Notes: generated from the sequence alone by a model not told the origin. DNA of 59,733 nt from an uncultured Collinsella sp. (GCA_900554325.1 USHA01000003.1:1-59733), one strand, 5' to 3'. Positions 50,601-59,566 are shown, counted from the first letter of the stretch. Numbers and translations: made by a program.

Positions 50601-51186
50601 ACAGTGAACCCTTGGTGCTGGGGATGCCCTGCACGCGGGGATCGAGCTCGCAGGCGTGGCGCATCGTGCGACCCACGGCCTTAAAGGCGGCCTCGATAAT
50701 GTGATGCGAGTTGCCGCCCGCCAGCTCGCGCACGTGCAGCGTGAGCTTGGCATCGCGCGCAAAGGCGTAGAAGAACTCGACGGCCAGCTCGGTATCGAAG
50801 CTGCCCACGCGCTCGGTCGGCACGGGCAGCTCGCAGTAGGCCTGCCCGCGCCCCGAAATATCAACAGCAGCCATCACGAGTGTCTCGTCCATGGCGATCG
50901 CCGCGTCGGCAAAGCGTGTAATGCCCGCCTTGTCGCCCAGCGCCTGGCAAAACGCCTCGCCCAGCACAATGCCCGTGTCCTCGACGGTATGATGCGCATC
51001 GACCTCCACGTCGCCCACCGCGTGCACCGTCAGATCGAACAGGCCATGGCGGCCAAAAGCGTTGAGCATGTGGTCGAAAAACGGCACACCGGTCGAGATA
51101 TCGCACACGCCGCTTCCATCCAGGTCGAGCTTTACGACAATGTCGGTCTCGCCCGTCTTGCGGGTCACCTCGGCATAGCGGTCCAT
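50599..51186 (-). CDS. hisB: Imidazoleglycerol-phosphate dehydratase
   Basis: Dehydrates imidazoleglycerol phosphate to imidazole acetol phosphate. The 195-residue monofunctional enzyme has manganese-binding repeats such as DAHHTVEDTGI, FFDHMLNAFGRHG and HHIIEAAFKAVG. It has no N-terminal phosphatase domain, which explains the need for the PHP phosphatase. It directly abuts hisC, stop to start. Confidence 0.96.
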   Translation of the reverse strand: MDRYAEVTRKTGETDIVVKLDLDGSGVCDISTGVPFFDHMLNAFGRHGLFDLTVHAVGDVEVDAHHTVEDTGIVLGEAFCQALGDKAGITRFADAAIAMDETLVMAAVDISGRGQAYCELPVPTERVGSFDTELAVEFFYAFARDAKLTLHVRELAGGNSHHIIEAAFKAVGRTMRHACELDPRVQGIPSTKGSL

Positions 51187-52302
51187 CTACATCTCCTCCT
51201 TCACCAGCGCGGCAAACGCAGCCAGCACCTCGTCGTTTTCCTGCGGGGTGCCCACGGTAATGCGCAGGCAGTCCGCGAGCCCCGGCGCGTAGCTAAAGTC
51301 GCGCACCAAAATCGAATACTCGTCGCGCAGACGCTCGCGCACGCGCGTGGCATGCGACGTGCGCACGAGCACAAAGTTCGCCGCGCTCGGCCATGCCTCC
51401 ACGGGCATGCCCTCGGCAGCCATTGCACGCAGGGCGCACAACTCGCGCTCGCGCTCGGATGCGACCTGTGCCACCACAGGCGCATACACGTCGCGGGCAC
51501 GCACGCAGGCAAGCGCGGCGGCCTGGCTCAGCACGTTAACCGAGTAGATTTGGCGAATCGCCGCAAACACATCGATGGCCTCGGGCGCCGCGATCACATA
51601 GCCCAGACGCGTGCCGGCGGCGCCGAACGCCTTGGACAGCGTATGCAGAATCACCAGGTTGGGATGCTCGGCGATAAGCCCCTGCGCCGTAGTAGCCGCG
51701 CCAAACGAATCGTCGGCAAACTCAACGTAGGCCTCGTCGACCATGACCATGCCGGGGCACGCATCGCACAGGGCCGCGACAAAGTCGAGCGGCGCCACGT
51801 CGCCCGTGGGGTTATTGGGCGAGGTCACGATGGCCAAGTTGCACTCCGGCGCCGCGGCGAGCATGGCTGCCTGGTCGAGCTCAAAGCTCGTCGGATCACG
51901 CCACACGTCGCGCACCTCGGTCTGGCACAGAGACGCAAAGAAGGCATACTCGCTAAAGCACGGCGGGCAGTTGAGCAGGGTCCTCCCCGCGCCGCCAAAC
52001 GCCAGCAGATAGTTATAGAGCAGCTCGTCGCCGCCGTTGCCCACGCAGATGTTCTCGCGCGTCACGCCACGCCAAGCAGCCAGTTCGTCGCGCAGGTCGT
52101 TCGACATGGGATCGGGATAGCGGTTGAGCGGCGTAGCGGCGAGCGCCGCGTCAATCGCCTCGCACACGCCGGCCGGCACGGGATAGGTGTTCTCGTTGGC
52201 CGAAAGGTTGATGCGCGTGGGCGTAAAGTTGGGATCATAGGGCTCAATGCCGGCCAAGTAGGGCTGGACGAGCTCCTTCATGCGGGGAGTGAGTTCGGCC
52301 AT
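51187..52302 (-). CDS. hisC: Histidinol-phosphate aminotransferase
   Basis: PLP enzyme making histidinol phosphate from imidazole acetol phosphate and glutamate. The 371-residue protein has LSANENTYPVP near the N-terminus, TSPNNPTG, the VDEAYVEF strand and the PLP lysine in HTLSKAFGAAG. ATG at 52302 has GGAGG six bases upstream and lies one base after hisD ends. Confidence 0.94.
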   Translation of the reverse strand: MAELTPRMKELVQPYLAGIEPYDPNFTPTRINLSANENTYPVPAGVCEAIDAALAATPLNRYPDPMSNDLRDELAAWRGVTRENICVGNGGDELLYNYLLAFGGAGRTLLNCPPCFSEYAFFASLCQTEVRDVWRDPTSFELDQAAMLAAAPECNLAIVTSPNNPTGDVAPLDFVAALCDACPGMVMVDEAYVEFADDSFGAATTAQGLIAEHPNLVILHTLSKAFGAAGTRLGYVIAAPEAIDVFAAIRQIYSVNVLSQAAALACVRARDVYAPVVAQVASERERELCALRAMAAEGMPVEAWPSAANFVLVRTSHATRVRERLRDEYSILVRDFSYAPGLADCLRITVGTPQENDEVLAAFAALVKEEM

Positions 52303-52303
52303 G

Positions 52304-53743
52304 TCAGGCCTCCTCGCCGGTCGGGCCAGCGCCATCCGCGCTTGCAGCCGCCGCCAGGTCAACGCCCTCGGCAACCGTCGCCACGGCGTCGCCCGGCCAG
52401 GCAACCTTAGTCAGGTCGGCCGCAGCCAGCGACGCGGCGCTCACGGCATCCTCGCCCTGCTCCAGCACGCGGCGACGCAGAGCGGCGGAAAGCGCGTGCG
52501 CCCACAGGCCCTCGGCCTCGGCCAGGCGCTGCGTAGCGGGAGCGTCGGAGAGCAGGCCCTCGGGCGTATAGCAAATGACGCTCGAGCGCTTAACGAACTC
52601 TTCGACCGAAAGCGGGTTGGAGAACATGGCCGTGCCGCCAGTCGGCAGCGTGTGGTTGGGACCGGCAACGTAATCGCCGAGCGGCTCGGAGCTCCAAGCG
52701 CCCACAAAGATGGCGCCGGCGTTGCGAATGCCGCCGAGCAGGCCCATCGCATCCTTGCAGTGCAGCTCCAGGTGCTCGGGCGCCACGGTGTTCACGGCCT
52801 CGACGGCGGCAGCCATATCGGCGGCCACCACGATGGTGCCTTCGTTGTCGAGCGAGGCGCGCGTGATTTCGGCGCGTGGCGACTGCGCCACCAGAATGTC
52901 GATGCCAGCCTCGACCTCGCGCGCAAACTGCCCATCGCAGGTCACCAGATAACAGGCGGCCAGCGGATCGTGCTCGGCCTGGGCCATCAGGTCTGCCGCG
53001 ACCACCATGGGCTTGGCCGTGGCATCGGCCAGCACGCAGACCTCGGACGGGCCAGCGACCATGTCGATTCCCACGTCGCCCGAGACAATCTGCTTGGCAG
53101 CGGCAACAAAAGCGTTGCCCGGACCGGTGATTTTATCGACACGCGGAATGCTCTCGGTACCGTACGCCAGCGCGGCCACGGCCTGAGCGCCACCCATCAT
53201 ATAGATTTCGTCCACGCCGCCGAGTTTTGCCGCGGCGAGCGTGTAGGGGCTGATCAGGCCGTCTTTTTGCGGCGGGGTCACCATTACCACGCGCTTGACG
53301 CCGGCGACCTTGGCGGGAATGGCGTTCATGAGCACCGTGGAGGGATACTGCGCACGACCGCCCGGCACGTAGATGCCGGCAGCGGCAAGCGGGGTCACCT
53401 TAACGCCGAGCATCGTGCCGTCCGCACGCGTGGTAAACCAGCTCTGCTCGACCTCGCGCTGGTGGAACTCGCGGATCTGGCGTGAAGCTTTCTCCAACGC
53501 GGCGACAAAGGCCGGATCGAGACCTTCGAGCGCGGCATCGATCTGCTCCTGCGGCAAGCGGAAGCTCTGCAGCTCAACGCCATCAAAACGCTGGCAATAA
53601 TCGCGCACCGCGGCATCGCCGTTGGCGCGAACGTTGGCCACGATATCGCGGGCGGCGTCGACGATGTTTTGCGGCAGCACGCCCTTACGGTTGAGCTGGT
53701 TGGTAACGAGGCGCTCACCGGGAGCAAGCTTGATGGTCTTCAT
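52304..53743 (-). CDS. hisD: Histidinol dehydrogenase
   Basis: Zinc enzyme that oxidises histidinol to histidine in two NAD-linked steps. The 479-residue protein is somewhat longer than the usual 430, with an Ala-rich C-terminal extension. Signatures seen include PGGRAQYPS, GAQAVAALAYGT, AGPSEVCVLAD, LMAQAEHDP and the C-terminal APEHLELH and GPNHTLPTGG. It follows hisZG after 105 bases. Confidence 0.95.
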   Translation of the reverse strand: MKTIKLAPGERLVTNQLNRKGVLPQNIVDAARDIVANVRANGDAAVRDYCQRFDGVELQSFRLPQEQIDAALEGLDPAFVAALEKASRQIREFHQREVEQSWFTTRADGTMLGVKVTPLAAAGIYVPGGRAQYPSTVLMNAIPAKVAGVKRVVMVTPPQKDGLISPYTLAAAKLGGVDEIYMMGGAQAVAALAYGTESIPRVDKITGPGNAFVAAAKQIVSGDVGIDMVAGPSEVCVLADATAKPMVVAADLMAQAEHDPLAACYLVTCDGQFAREVEAGIDILVAQSPRAEITRASLDNEGTIVVAADMAAAVEAVNTVAPEHLELHCKDAMGLLGGIRNAGAIFVGAWSSEPLGDYVAGPNHTLPTGGTAMFSNPLSVEEFVKRSSVICYTPEGLLSDAPATQRLAEAEGLWAHALSAALRRRVLEQGEDAVSAASLAAADLTKVAWPGDAVATVAEGVDLAAAASADGAGPTGEEA

Positions 53744-53848
53744 ATCGGTATCCCCTATCGGTCGAGGTTGTGTTCGAAAAACGAAAGGCCGGGCGGCGGC
53801 GCCAGTCAGCCCGCAGCCCGTACGTTGGGGCGCCCGTGCGTGCTCGCG

Positions 53849-55564
53849 CTATTGTGCCGAGCCCGCGACGGGCTCAAAATGCTTGTCCTTAACAGCAGCT
53901 GCCAAGCGATCTGCCAGATTGCGTACGCGCGGATCCAGGCGCGCGGCACCCGGATTGACAAAGAAGCGCGCCGTGCAGTCCATAATGCGACCAGTAATAA
54001 CCAGGTCGTTATCGCGCAGGGTGGCGCCCGTGGCGGTAATGTCCACGATACGGTCGGTCATACCGACGATGGGGGCCAGCTCGATATTGCCGTGCAGCGA
54101 GACGATATCGGCATTCACGCCACGCTCGGCATACCAGGCGCTCGCGATGCGCGGATACTTGGTGGCCACACGAAGCGACCCGCGACGGGCATAGTTGCAC
54201 TCGGCCTGGCCAGCGCGCCACGCGGGCTCCGCCTCGATAAACGTGCACAGGCCGTAGCCCAGGTCGACCAGCTGCAGCAGGTTGAGGTCGGCCTCGATGA
54301 GCGAGTCCCAACCGCAGATGCCGCAATCGGCACCGCCGCAGCCCACAAAGGCGGGCGCGTCGCTGGGACGCACGATGACAAACTCGATATCTCCGACCGT
54401 GCCCTCGCCGGCACGCGTGTCGTGACCGCGCACGATCAGGTGACGGCCGGGGTCGCGCAGCTCAGAGACGTCCAGGCCCGCGGCCTCGAGCACGTCGAGC
54501 GTGTCAGCCTTAAGCGAGCCCTTGGGCACGGCGATGCGCAGCGGGCCCTCGGCACCACGGTCCACCGCATGATCGCCGTCGGAAGCGGCGTCCTCGGCCG
54601 AGGTGCGCGCGGCCTCCAGACGCTCGAGCGAAAAGGCGAAGCCCGCCGCCGGCACCTCGATGCCGTCGCCGAACGCGCCGGTAAAGATGGAGTCGTAGCG
54701 GCCGCCCGAGCCCACCGGATCGGGCAGGCCACCGGCGTAGGCCTTAAAGACCAGGCCCGTGTAGTAATCAAAAGAGTTCATGATGGAGAAGTCGAACGAC
54801 AGCACCTGGGCGTCCTCGGGAGCCAGGCCCTCGACCAGAGCGCGCAGCTCACGCGTGAGCGGCGCGACGATACCGGCGGCAACCAGCAGCGCATCCACGC
54901 GGTCAAGTACCTCGGCGCCGCCGTGCAGACGCGGCAGCTCGCTAATGGCAGCCTTGACGGCATCGGACTCGACGCTTGCCGCCACGCGGGCATCGAGGCC
55001 CACGAAGTCGTTGGCGTGCACGCAGCGCAGGGCCTCGGCAGCCAGCTCGCGATCCTCGCACGCCGCGAGCAGCTCCTTAAACGGACGCACACTACCTGCG
55101 ATGATGCGTGCATCGGGCAGCGCCAGCTTGCGCACCGCCTCGGCCACGAGCGAGACAATCTCGACATCGCCCGCGGTATCGCCCGCACCGATAAGCTCAA
55201 AGCCCAACTGTGTAAACTGGCGCGAGCCGCCGGCATTGCGCTGGCACTCGCGAACCACCGGCGCCTCGTAGCGAAGGCGCAGCGGCAGATCGGCCGCGCG
55301 CATGCGTGTCGAAACCAGGCGAACAATCGGCAGCGTGTTGTCAGGACGAACCACCAGCAGGCGACCGTCGTCATCAAAGAGCTTAAACGGGGTGTCCGCA
55401 ATGCGGCCACCCTCCTCGAGAGAGCCCTTGTCCTCGAGCAGCGGCGTCTCGACCGGCAGGTAATGATGCTCCCTAAAGCAGCCCTTCACCGTACATGCGA
55501 TCTCCTCGCGCGCCTGAGCCTCCTCGGGCAATATGTCCCGGAATCCCCACGGTGTGGCCGTCAT
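53849..55564 (-). CDS. hisZG: HisZ-HisG fusion: ATP phosphoribosyltransferase
   Basis: First committed step of histidine synthesis. The unbroken 571-residue frame joins a HisRS-like HisZ at about 1-325 (PWGFRDILPEEA, RPDNTLPIVRLVSTRM, FDYYTGLVFKAY) to a short-form HisG at about 342-571 (LRIAVPKGSLK, PRPP-binding DITATGATLRDN). An Asp/Ala/Glu-rich linker lies at about 325-341. HisG short forms need HisZ as a separate subunit in known hetero-octamers, so a covalent join fixes 1:1 ratio. It heads the his series; no stop or frameshift is seen in the joint. HisZ is followed directly by HisG; no separate hisG is present. Confidence 0.88.
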   Translation of the reverse strand: MTATPWGFRDILPEEAQAREEIACTVKGCFREHHYLPVETPLLEDKGSLEEGGRIADTPFKLFDDDGRLLVVRPDNTLPIVRLVSTRMRAADLPLRLRYEAPVVRECQRNAGGSRQFTQLGFELIGAGDTAGDVEIVSLVAEAVRKLALPDARIIAGSVRPFKELLAACEDRELAAEALRCVHANDFVGLDARVAASVESDAVKAAISELPRLHGGAEVLDRVDALLVAAGIVAPLTRELRALVEGLAPEDAQVLSFDFSIMNSFDYYTGLVFKAYAGGLPDPVGSGGRYDSIFTGAFGDGIEVPAAGFAFSLERLEAARTSAEDAASDGDHAVDRGAEGPLRIAVPKGSLKADTLDVLEAAGLDVSELRDPGRHLIVRGHDTRAGEGTVGDIEFVIVRPSDAPAFVGCGGADCGICGWDSLIEADLNLLQLVDLGYGLCTFIEAEPAWRAGQAECNYARRGSLRVATKYPRIASAWYAERGVNADIVSLHGNIELAPIVGMTDRIVDITATGATLRDNDLVITGRIMDCTARFFVNPGAARLDPRVRNLADRLAAAVKDKHFEPVAGSAQ

Positions 55565-55600
55565 CTGGTGAGCCTCCTCATGCTGTGTTTCATATAGAAC

Positions 55601-55630
55601 AGAAGACCGGCATAGCTCCGCCGGTCTTCT
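55601..55630 (-). promoter_or_regulatory. Hairpin in the hisZG leader
   Basis: AGAAGACCGGC pairs perfectly with GCCGGTCTTCT around an 8-nt loop, 36 bases before the start codon on the minus strand. No run of His codons or T-box core was found, so attenuation by translation is not supported; it may affect mRNA stability. Confidence 0.4.
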
Positions 55631-55677
55631 GGGTACTTTAGCATACTAGAGTGTTTGCGGGGAAAATCGTCTTCCTC

Positions 55678-55987
55678 GGCTCACAGCGTATTCATTTGGA
55701 AACATACGGAAAGCGCGTCCCACCTTCCAGCCAAAAACTGGGACGCACTTTCCACTTGAGGCCTTAACCGGAAACGGCGTCCCAGAATAGACGCTCAGAA
55801 CGGGACACACTTCCCGAAACCCGCCCCATCGGGAAAATGCATCCCGGAATGAGTCTCCAGAATGGGACACGCTTTCCCAAACCCATCCCAACGGGAAACT
55901 GCGTCCCGTTCCGAATCGCAATTCCGGGACACGCTTTCCGCCAGAAGCCTCAGCCGGAAAGCGCATCCCGTTTCCCAAAGAGCGCCA
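55678..55987. repeat. 62-bp tandem array of imperfect palindromes
   Basis: GGGAC(A/G)C sites begin at 55740, 55802, 55864 and 55926, exactly 62 bases apart, each followed about 30 bases later by an inverted GGAAA...GTCCC or ATCCC half-site. A fifth right-hand half-site at 55708 keeps the same phase. Half-sites thus alternate in orientation about every 31 bases. It fills most of the 458-base gap between the epimerase-like gene and hisZG. No coding signal fits; 62 is not a multiple of three. Confidence 0.85.
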
Positions 55988-56022
55988 AGCTAAAGTCTGC
56001 CGAACGGCAGCTCGACGCCCGC

Positions 56023-56868
56023 CTAGGCGCCGATCGCGCGTCGATACTCCGCCATAACCTGAGCATCGGCTGCGGCGGGATCGGCGAAATAGCGCCAGTC
56101 ATAGGTCTCGGCCGAAACCACTCCACGATATCCACGCGCCACCAGCCTATCCAGGTCGGCACGCATATCGCGGTCGCCGTCACCCCAGGCAAGATGCGTG
56201 GTGCCATCTGCCGAAACATCGACAAAGTGCACGTGGGCAACGTCATCGCCGAGCGCATCAAAATAATCGTCGATGGTATCCCCCGCCGCTGCCATGGCAC
56301 CCATATCAAGGCACGCCTTGAGCGCCGGATGGTCAACCGCGTCAACCATGCGCTTCGTGTCGGCCGCCGAGTTCACGATCATCGACTCAACTGGCTGCAG
56401 GGCCTCGAGCACCAGGCGCACGCCGCGCTCGCCCGCATACTCGGCAATTGCGCGAAGCATCGAAGCGCTACGCGCCCATGCGTCCTCGATCGGCTCATTC
56501 AAAAATGCCCAGCCGCTCGACACCATGACTTGCTCGGCCCCAAGCTCCACCGCGATATCCACGACGTTCTTAAAGTACGCGAGCGTGCGGGCACGCGCCT
56601 CATTACCGCGCGCCGCGATATTCCACGGCTTGGGGTTGTTCTGTTCGGGACAAAGCCCCACAATCCGAACCCCATACCGCTGCGACAGCTCCCGCACCTG
56701 CTCGAGCGAATCGTATCCATGGCAATCGACATACAAATGCATCGCCCCCGTCCAAAGCTCGCAGCACGTGTAGCCCGAAGCCGCCGCCGACGAAAAGAAC
56801 TCCTCCAGGTCAAAATACCGATGGCTGATATTCATAACGGCAAGCTGTGGATACTCCATCTTGTCCAC
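56023..56868 (-). CDS. Sugar phosphate isomerase/epimerase-like TIM barrel (FrlC-like)
   Basis: A 281-residue AP-endonuclease-2-like barrel of the FrlC/xylose-isomerase-like superfamily. Metal ligands are in order: VLEALQPVES (Glu), ACLDMGA (Asp), HVHFVDVS (His) and VSAETYDW (Glu). In gut bacteria such proteins epimerise or isomerise sugars and sugar-amino-acid adducts such as psicoselysine. Position after a mannose-family PTS and SIS-domain gene supports a catabolic role. Substrate unproven. Confidence 0.8.
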   Translation of the reverse strand: MDKMEYPQLAVMNISHRYFDLEEFFSSAAASGYTCCELWTGAMHLYVDCHGYDSLEQVRELSQRYGVRIVGLCPEQNNPKPWNIAARGNEARARTLAYFKNVVDIAVELGAEQVMVSSGWAFLNEPIEDAWARSASMLRAIAEYAGERGVRLVLEALQPVESMIVNSAADTKRMVDAVDHPALKACLDMGAMAAAGDTIDDYFDALGDDVAHVHFVDVSADGTTHLAWGDGDRDMRADLDRLVARGYRGVVSAETYDWRYFADPAAADAQVMAEYRRAIGA

Positions 56869-56876
56869 CTTTCGGC

Positions 56877-56911
56877 AAAAGGGCGCCGCAGCACAGTGTG
56901 CGCGACGCCCC
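56877..56911 (-). terminator. Partial terminator between PTS IID and the epimerase-like gene
   Basis: On the minus strand GGGGCG...CGCCC with an inner GC-rich stem is followed by CTTTTGCC. The weak T-run suggests partial read-through into the epimerase-like gene. Confidence 0.5.
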
Positions 56912-56942
56912 CTCTTACATTGTTCTCATTATGACGGATACT

Positions 56943-57779
56943 CTACTGGACACCAAGCACTCCAAAGAACGCGCCAGCGATACTCACGAGCAGGATCACG
57001 AGCATGATGAGCAGCGGATTCATCTTCTTCTTGAGCATGAGATAGACGATTCCAAACAGCCCCATCGTGACAAAGCCCGGGAAGATTCCGTTGAGCAGCT
57101 CGGCGAGCGTCTGAGCACCATCGCCCGCACCGACCATGAGCGGAATGTCCACGGTCACCATCTCCATGGTCATAGCACCGATCACCATGGCGCCCATAAT
57201 GGAGGCCATCTTGACGATCGTGTCCATAATGCCCGATTCCTGGACCTTGCTGATCATGTCCGAGCCAAAGCGATATCCCACAAACGTCAGCAGGTAACGG
57301 ATGATGTAGTGAGGGACGTTGAACACGAGCAGAAACAAAATCGGGCCAAGAATAGAGCCCTGCAGCGCCAGCGACGTGCCGACACCCGTTGCCAAAATTC
57401 GCAGCGTGCCCCAGTAGAAGGCATCGCCCACGCCGGACAGCGGCCCCATCAAAGCAAGCTTGACATTAGAGATCGCGCTCGTGTCAAAGCTATCGTCAGT
57501 AGCGTTGACCTCCTCCATTGCAGCGGCGATGGACATGGGGAGCGTCGAGATGTACGGCGTGACGTTATAGAGCTCCATATGGCGCTTGAGGGCGGCCTTA
57601 AAGTCCGCATCCTGCGGATACAGCTTGCGAAGGATCGGCATAAGGGCCCACATAAAGCCGATATGGCCCATACGCTCGTAGTTCCAGGAATGCTCATAGG
57701 GAATCGAGCGCCAGAACAGCTTCTTAAGGTCTGCGCGGGAAATCAGCCCGTCGTAAGAAGACTCAAAATTAAAACTCAT
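56943..57779 (-). CDS. PTS mannose-family IID component
   Basis: Membrane subunit that with IIC forms the sugar channel. The 278-residue protein has the conserved GPLSGVGDAFYWGTLRI segment near 120-136, NVTPYISTLPMSI earlier and four or more C-terminal hydrophobic segments. It overlaps the IIC stop by 11 bases. Start at 57779 follows GGGAGTGGG. Confidence 0.93.
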   Translation of the reverse strand: MSFNFESSYDGLISRADLKKLFWRSIPYEHSWNYERMGHIGFMWALMPILRKLYPQDADFKAALKRHMELYNVTPYISTLPMSIAAAMEEVNATDDSFDTSAISNVKLALMGPLSGVGDAFYWGTLRILATGVGTSLALQGSILGPILFLLVFNVPHYIIRYLLTFVGYRFGSDMISKVQESGIMDTIVKMASIMGAMVIGAMTMEMVTVDIPLMVGAGDGAQTLAELLNGIFPGFVTMGLFGIVYLMLKKKMNPLLIMLVILLVSIAGAFFGVLGVQ

Positions 57780-58559
57780 CGAACCCACTCCCAATCGCAG
57801 GATCCTCGGTTGCCGCTGCAGGCTGCTCCGCCTTTTTCTTGTCACCCAAAACCGTCATCGCAACGACAATGATCGCGGCAAAGATCGCCACGCCCGTCGT
57901 GCTAATGCCAAAGTAGGCGACGAGGAAGAAGCCAGCGAAGAAGAACGGCGCCACAGTCTTGTTCATAATCATCTGGGCCAGCATCGCAAAGCCGAGTGCA
58001 GGCAAGAAGGCGGCGGCGACATCCATGCCGGTCTGAACGAAATCGGGGATGATGTTGAGCAGGCTGGCAACAGCATCGGCGCCAAAGAAGAATGCCAGGG
58101 GAATAATCAGCAGGCCGCACCAGCTCTGCGCGTAACCGGCGATGAGCATGTTGCGCGGATGGCCTTGGTGTCTCCGTCCTCGACGTTTTTGTCGATACGG
58201 TGCACCAGCAGCAGCATCACCGGCTGGCCCAGGGCGGTATCGAGCGCCAGGACGATCGTTGCGATGGGAATGCCCAGGGTCAGGGCCGCCGAAGCGTCCG
58301 CGCCGGCCTGCATGGCAAGCGACACACCCAGGATGGTTCCGGAAATCGTATCGGGCGGGTTATATGCACCGACCGAGATGGCACCGACCATGGCAAGCTC
58401 CATCGTGGCGCCCATAATGGTGCCGGTCACTACATCGCCCATGACAAGGCCAACCAGAGGCCCGAGCACGATCGGGCGCTGGAGGTAGCTCGTGCCCGTC
58501 AGCCACTCGGAATAGCCCAAAAGGGCGATCAGGAAAATCAGGATTGTCTTGATAACCAT
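57769..58559 (-). pseudogene. PTS mannose-family IIC, frameshifted
   Basis: Two frames together make one IIC of about 263 residues. The first (from 58559) runs from MVIKTILIFLIALLGYSEW to KNVEDGDTKAIR, then changes frame; the second continues as NMLIAGYAQSWCGLLIIPLA to the end. A one-base loss near 58150-58158 (or two-base gain) explains it. No slippery heptamer is visible. Either a sequencing error or a recent inactivating indel; surrounding IIA, IIB and IID are intact. Confidence 0.8.
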
Positions 58560-58567
58560 GACAACCC

Positions 58568-59038
58568 CTAACCGATGACCTTCGCGGCGTCAGTCTTCGC
58601 ATCTGCCGGAATCATCTGAATGAACAGTTCATAGCCCTCGCCGAGCAGTTCTTTGACGTATGCCTCGTTTTCGGGCGTGAGGAATACGCTGGTCGAGACC
58701 TGGCGGGCATTCTCGCTAAAGGCAACGTTGCCGAGATTGATCTTCTTGATGCCCATCGCCTTGGCGACGGCACCGGCCTGCTGGATCGTCTCGCAAACCA
58801 CGAAGAGCTTGTACTTATCAGTCACACCGCTCTGGAGCGCCTTGACGGCATCCTCGGTGTTTTTGACGACGACCTTGCAGCCCTCCGGCTTTGCGAGGGA
58901 TAGAGCTTGCAGGCGAAGCTTGTCATTGAGGACCGTGTCGCTCACCAACAGGATGCAGTCGGCACCCAGAGCCGAGGTCCAGCTAACGGCAACTTGGCCG
59001 TGAAGCAGTCGATAGTCCACGCGAATCATCTGAATCAT
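58568..59038 (-). CDS. PTS mannose-family IIB component
   Basis: A 156-residue phosphocarrier with phospho-acceptor His13 in RVDYRLLHGQVA, the standard EIIB-Man site. It lies between IIA and IIC in the same direction with a gap of 8 bases to IIC. The sugar is unknown; mannose, sorbose, fructose and glycosylated amino acids are all served by this family. Confidence 0.94.
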   Translation of the reverse strand: MIQMIRVDYRLLHGQVAVSWTSALGADCILLVSDTVLNDKLRLQALSLAKPEGCKVVVKNTEDAVKALQSGVTDKYKLFVVCETIQQAGAVAKAMGIKKINLGNVAFSENARQVSTSVFLTPENEAYVKELLGEGYELFIQMIPADAKTDAAKVIG

Positions 59039-59055
59039 GATGTGCTCCCTAGTGG

Positions 59056-59472
59056 TTAAAACTCATCGAGTTCGGCCTGCCCCAGCAGGTCGTTGACGTA
59101 CTTGACCTTGGTGTCGTCCGCCTCGACGATCTGGCGAATGGCCTCATCGATCGGGGTGGATTCGGGCACGAACAGCAGCTGCATAAGGAGCGGCAGGTTC
59201 ATATTGGTCACGAGGTGCGTGTTAGGACGCGTCTGGACGATCTTGGTGAACTCGTTGTTGACACTGCCGCCAAAGAGGTCGGTGCAAACGACGACCTCAT
59301 CGTCCGCCGCAAAGCCGTTCAGAATCGCTGCGGCCTCCTTGGTCAGGTCCTCGTTTCCGTCGACATACATAGAGAGCGCATGGACGTTTTCGCGCTCGCC
59401 GGAAAGCAGGCCGATGCTCTCGACGATTCCGGACGCAAAATGAGCATGGGACGCCACGATAAACTGCCTCAT
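59056..59472 (-). CDS. PTS mannose-family IIA component
   Basis: A 138-residue phosphocarrier with phospho-acceptor His9 in IVASHAHFASG and the later CTDLFGGSVNNEF typical of EIIA-Man. The ATG at 59472 has AAAGGGG six bases upstream and is preferred over a longer frame. It starts the PTS part of the operon just after a hairpin that follows the SIS gene. Confidence 0.93.
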   Translation of the reverse strand: MRQFIVASHAHFASGIVESIGLLSGERENVHALSMYVDGNEDLTKEAAAILNGFAADDEVVVCTDLFGGSVNNEFTKIVQTRPNTHLVTNMNLPLLMQLLFVPESTPIDEAIRQIVEADDTKVKYVNDLLGQAELDEF

Positions 59473-59501
59473 TCGATTCCCCTTTCTTGCGAATTTCGGC
59501 A

Positions 59502-59531
59502 TAAAAATGCCCGGACGCATGCGCCCGGGCA
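59502..59531 (-). terminator. Hairpin between SIS-domain gene and PTS IIA
   Basis: On the minus strand TGCCCGG pairs with CCGGGCA and is followed by TTTTTAT. It may reduce PTS expression relative to the SIS gene, or end the upstream transcript. Confidence 0.7.
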
Positions 59532-59566
59532 GGGTGCTTCTTGATCAGTAGCTTATTTGTCACCGA

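Noticed and set aside
55565..55677. T-box or histidine leader peptide before hisZG
   Set aside because: No T-box core and no run of His codons; only a plain hairpin is visible.
55646..55978. 110-codon open frame across the 62-bp array
   Set aside because: The repeat period is not a multiple of three, so the reading would change in each unit; composition is driven by the palindromes and no ribosome site is present.
55678..55987. CRISPR array
   Set aside because: The repeated unit covers nearly the whole period, the intervening bases are similar between units and no cas gene is near.
57769..58149. Separate 126-residue gene
   Set aside because: It continues the IIC fold begun in the overlapping frame and has no good ribosome site; a frameshift explains both.
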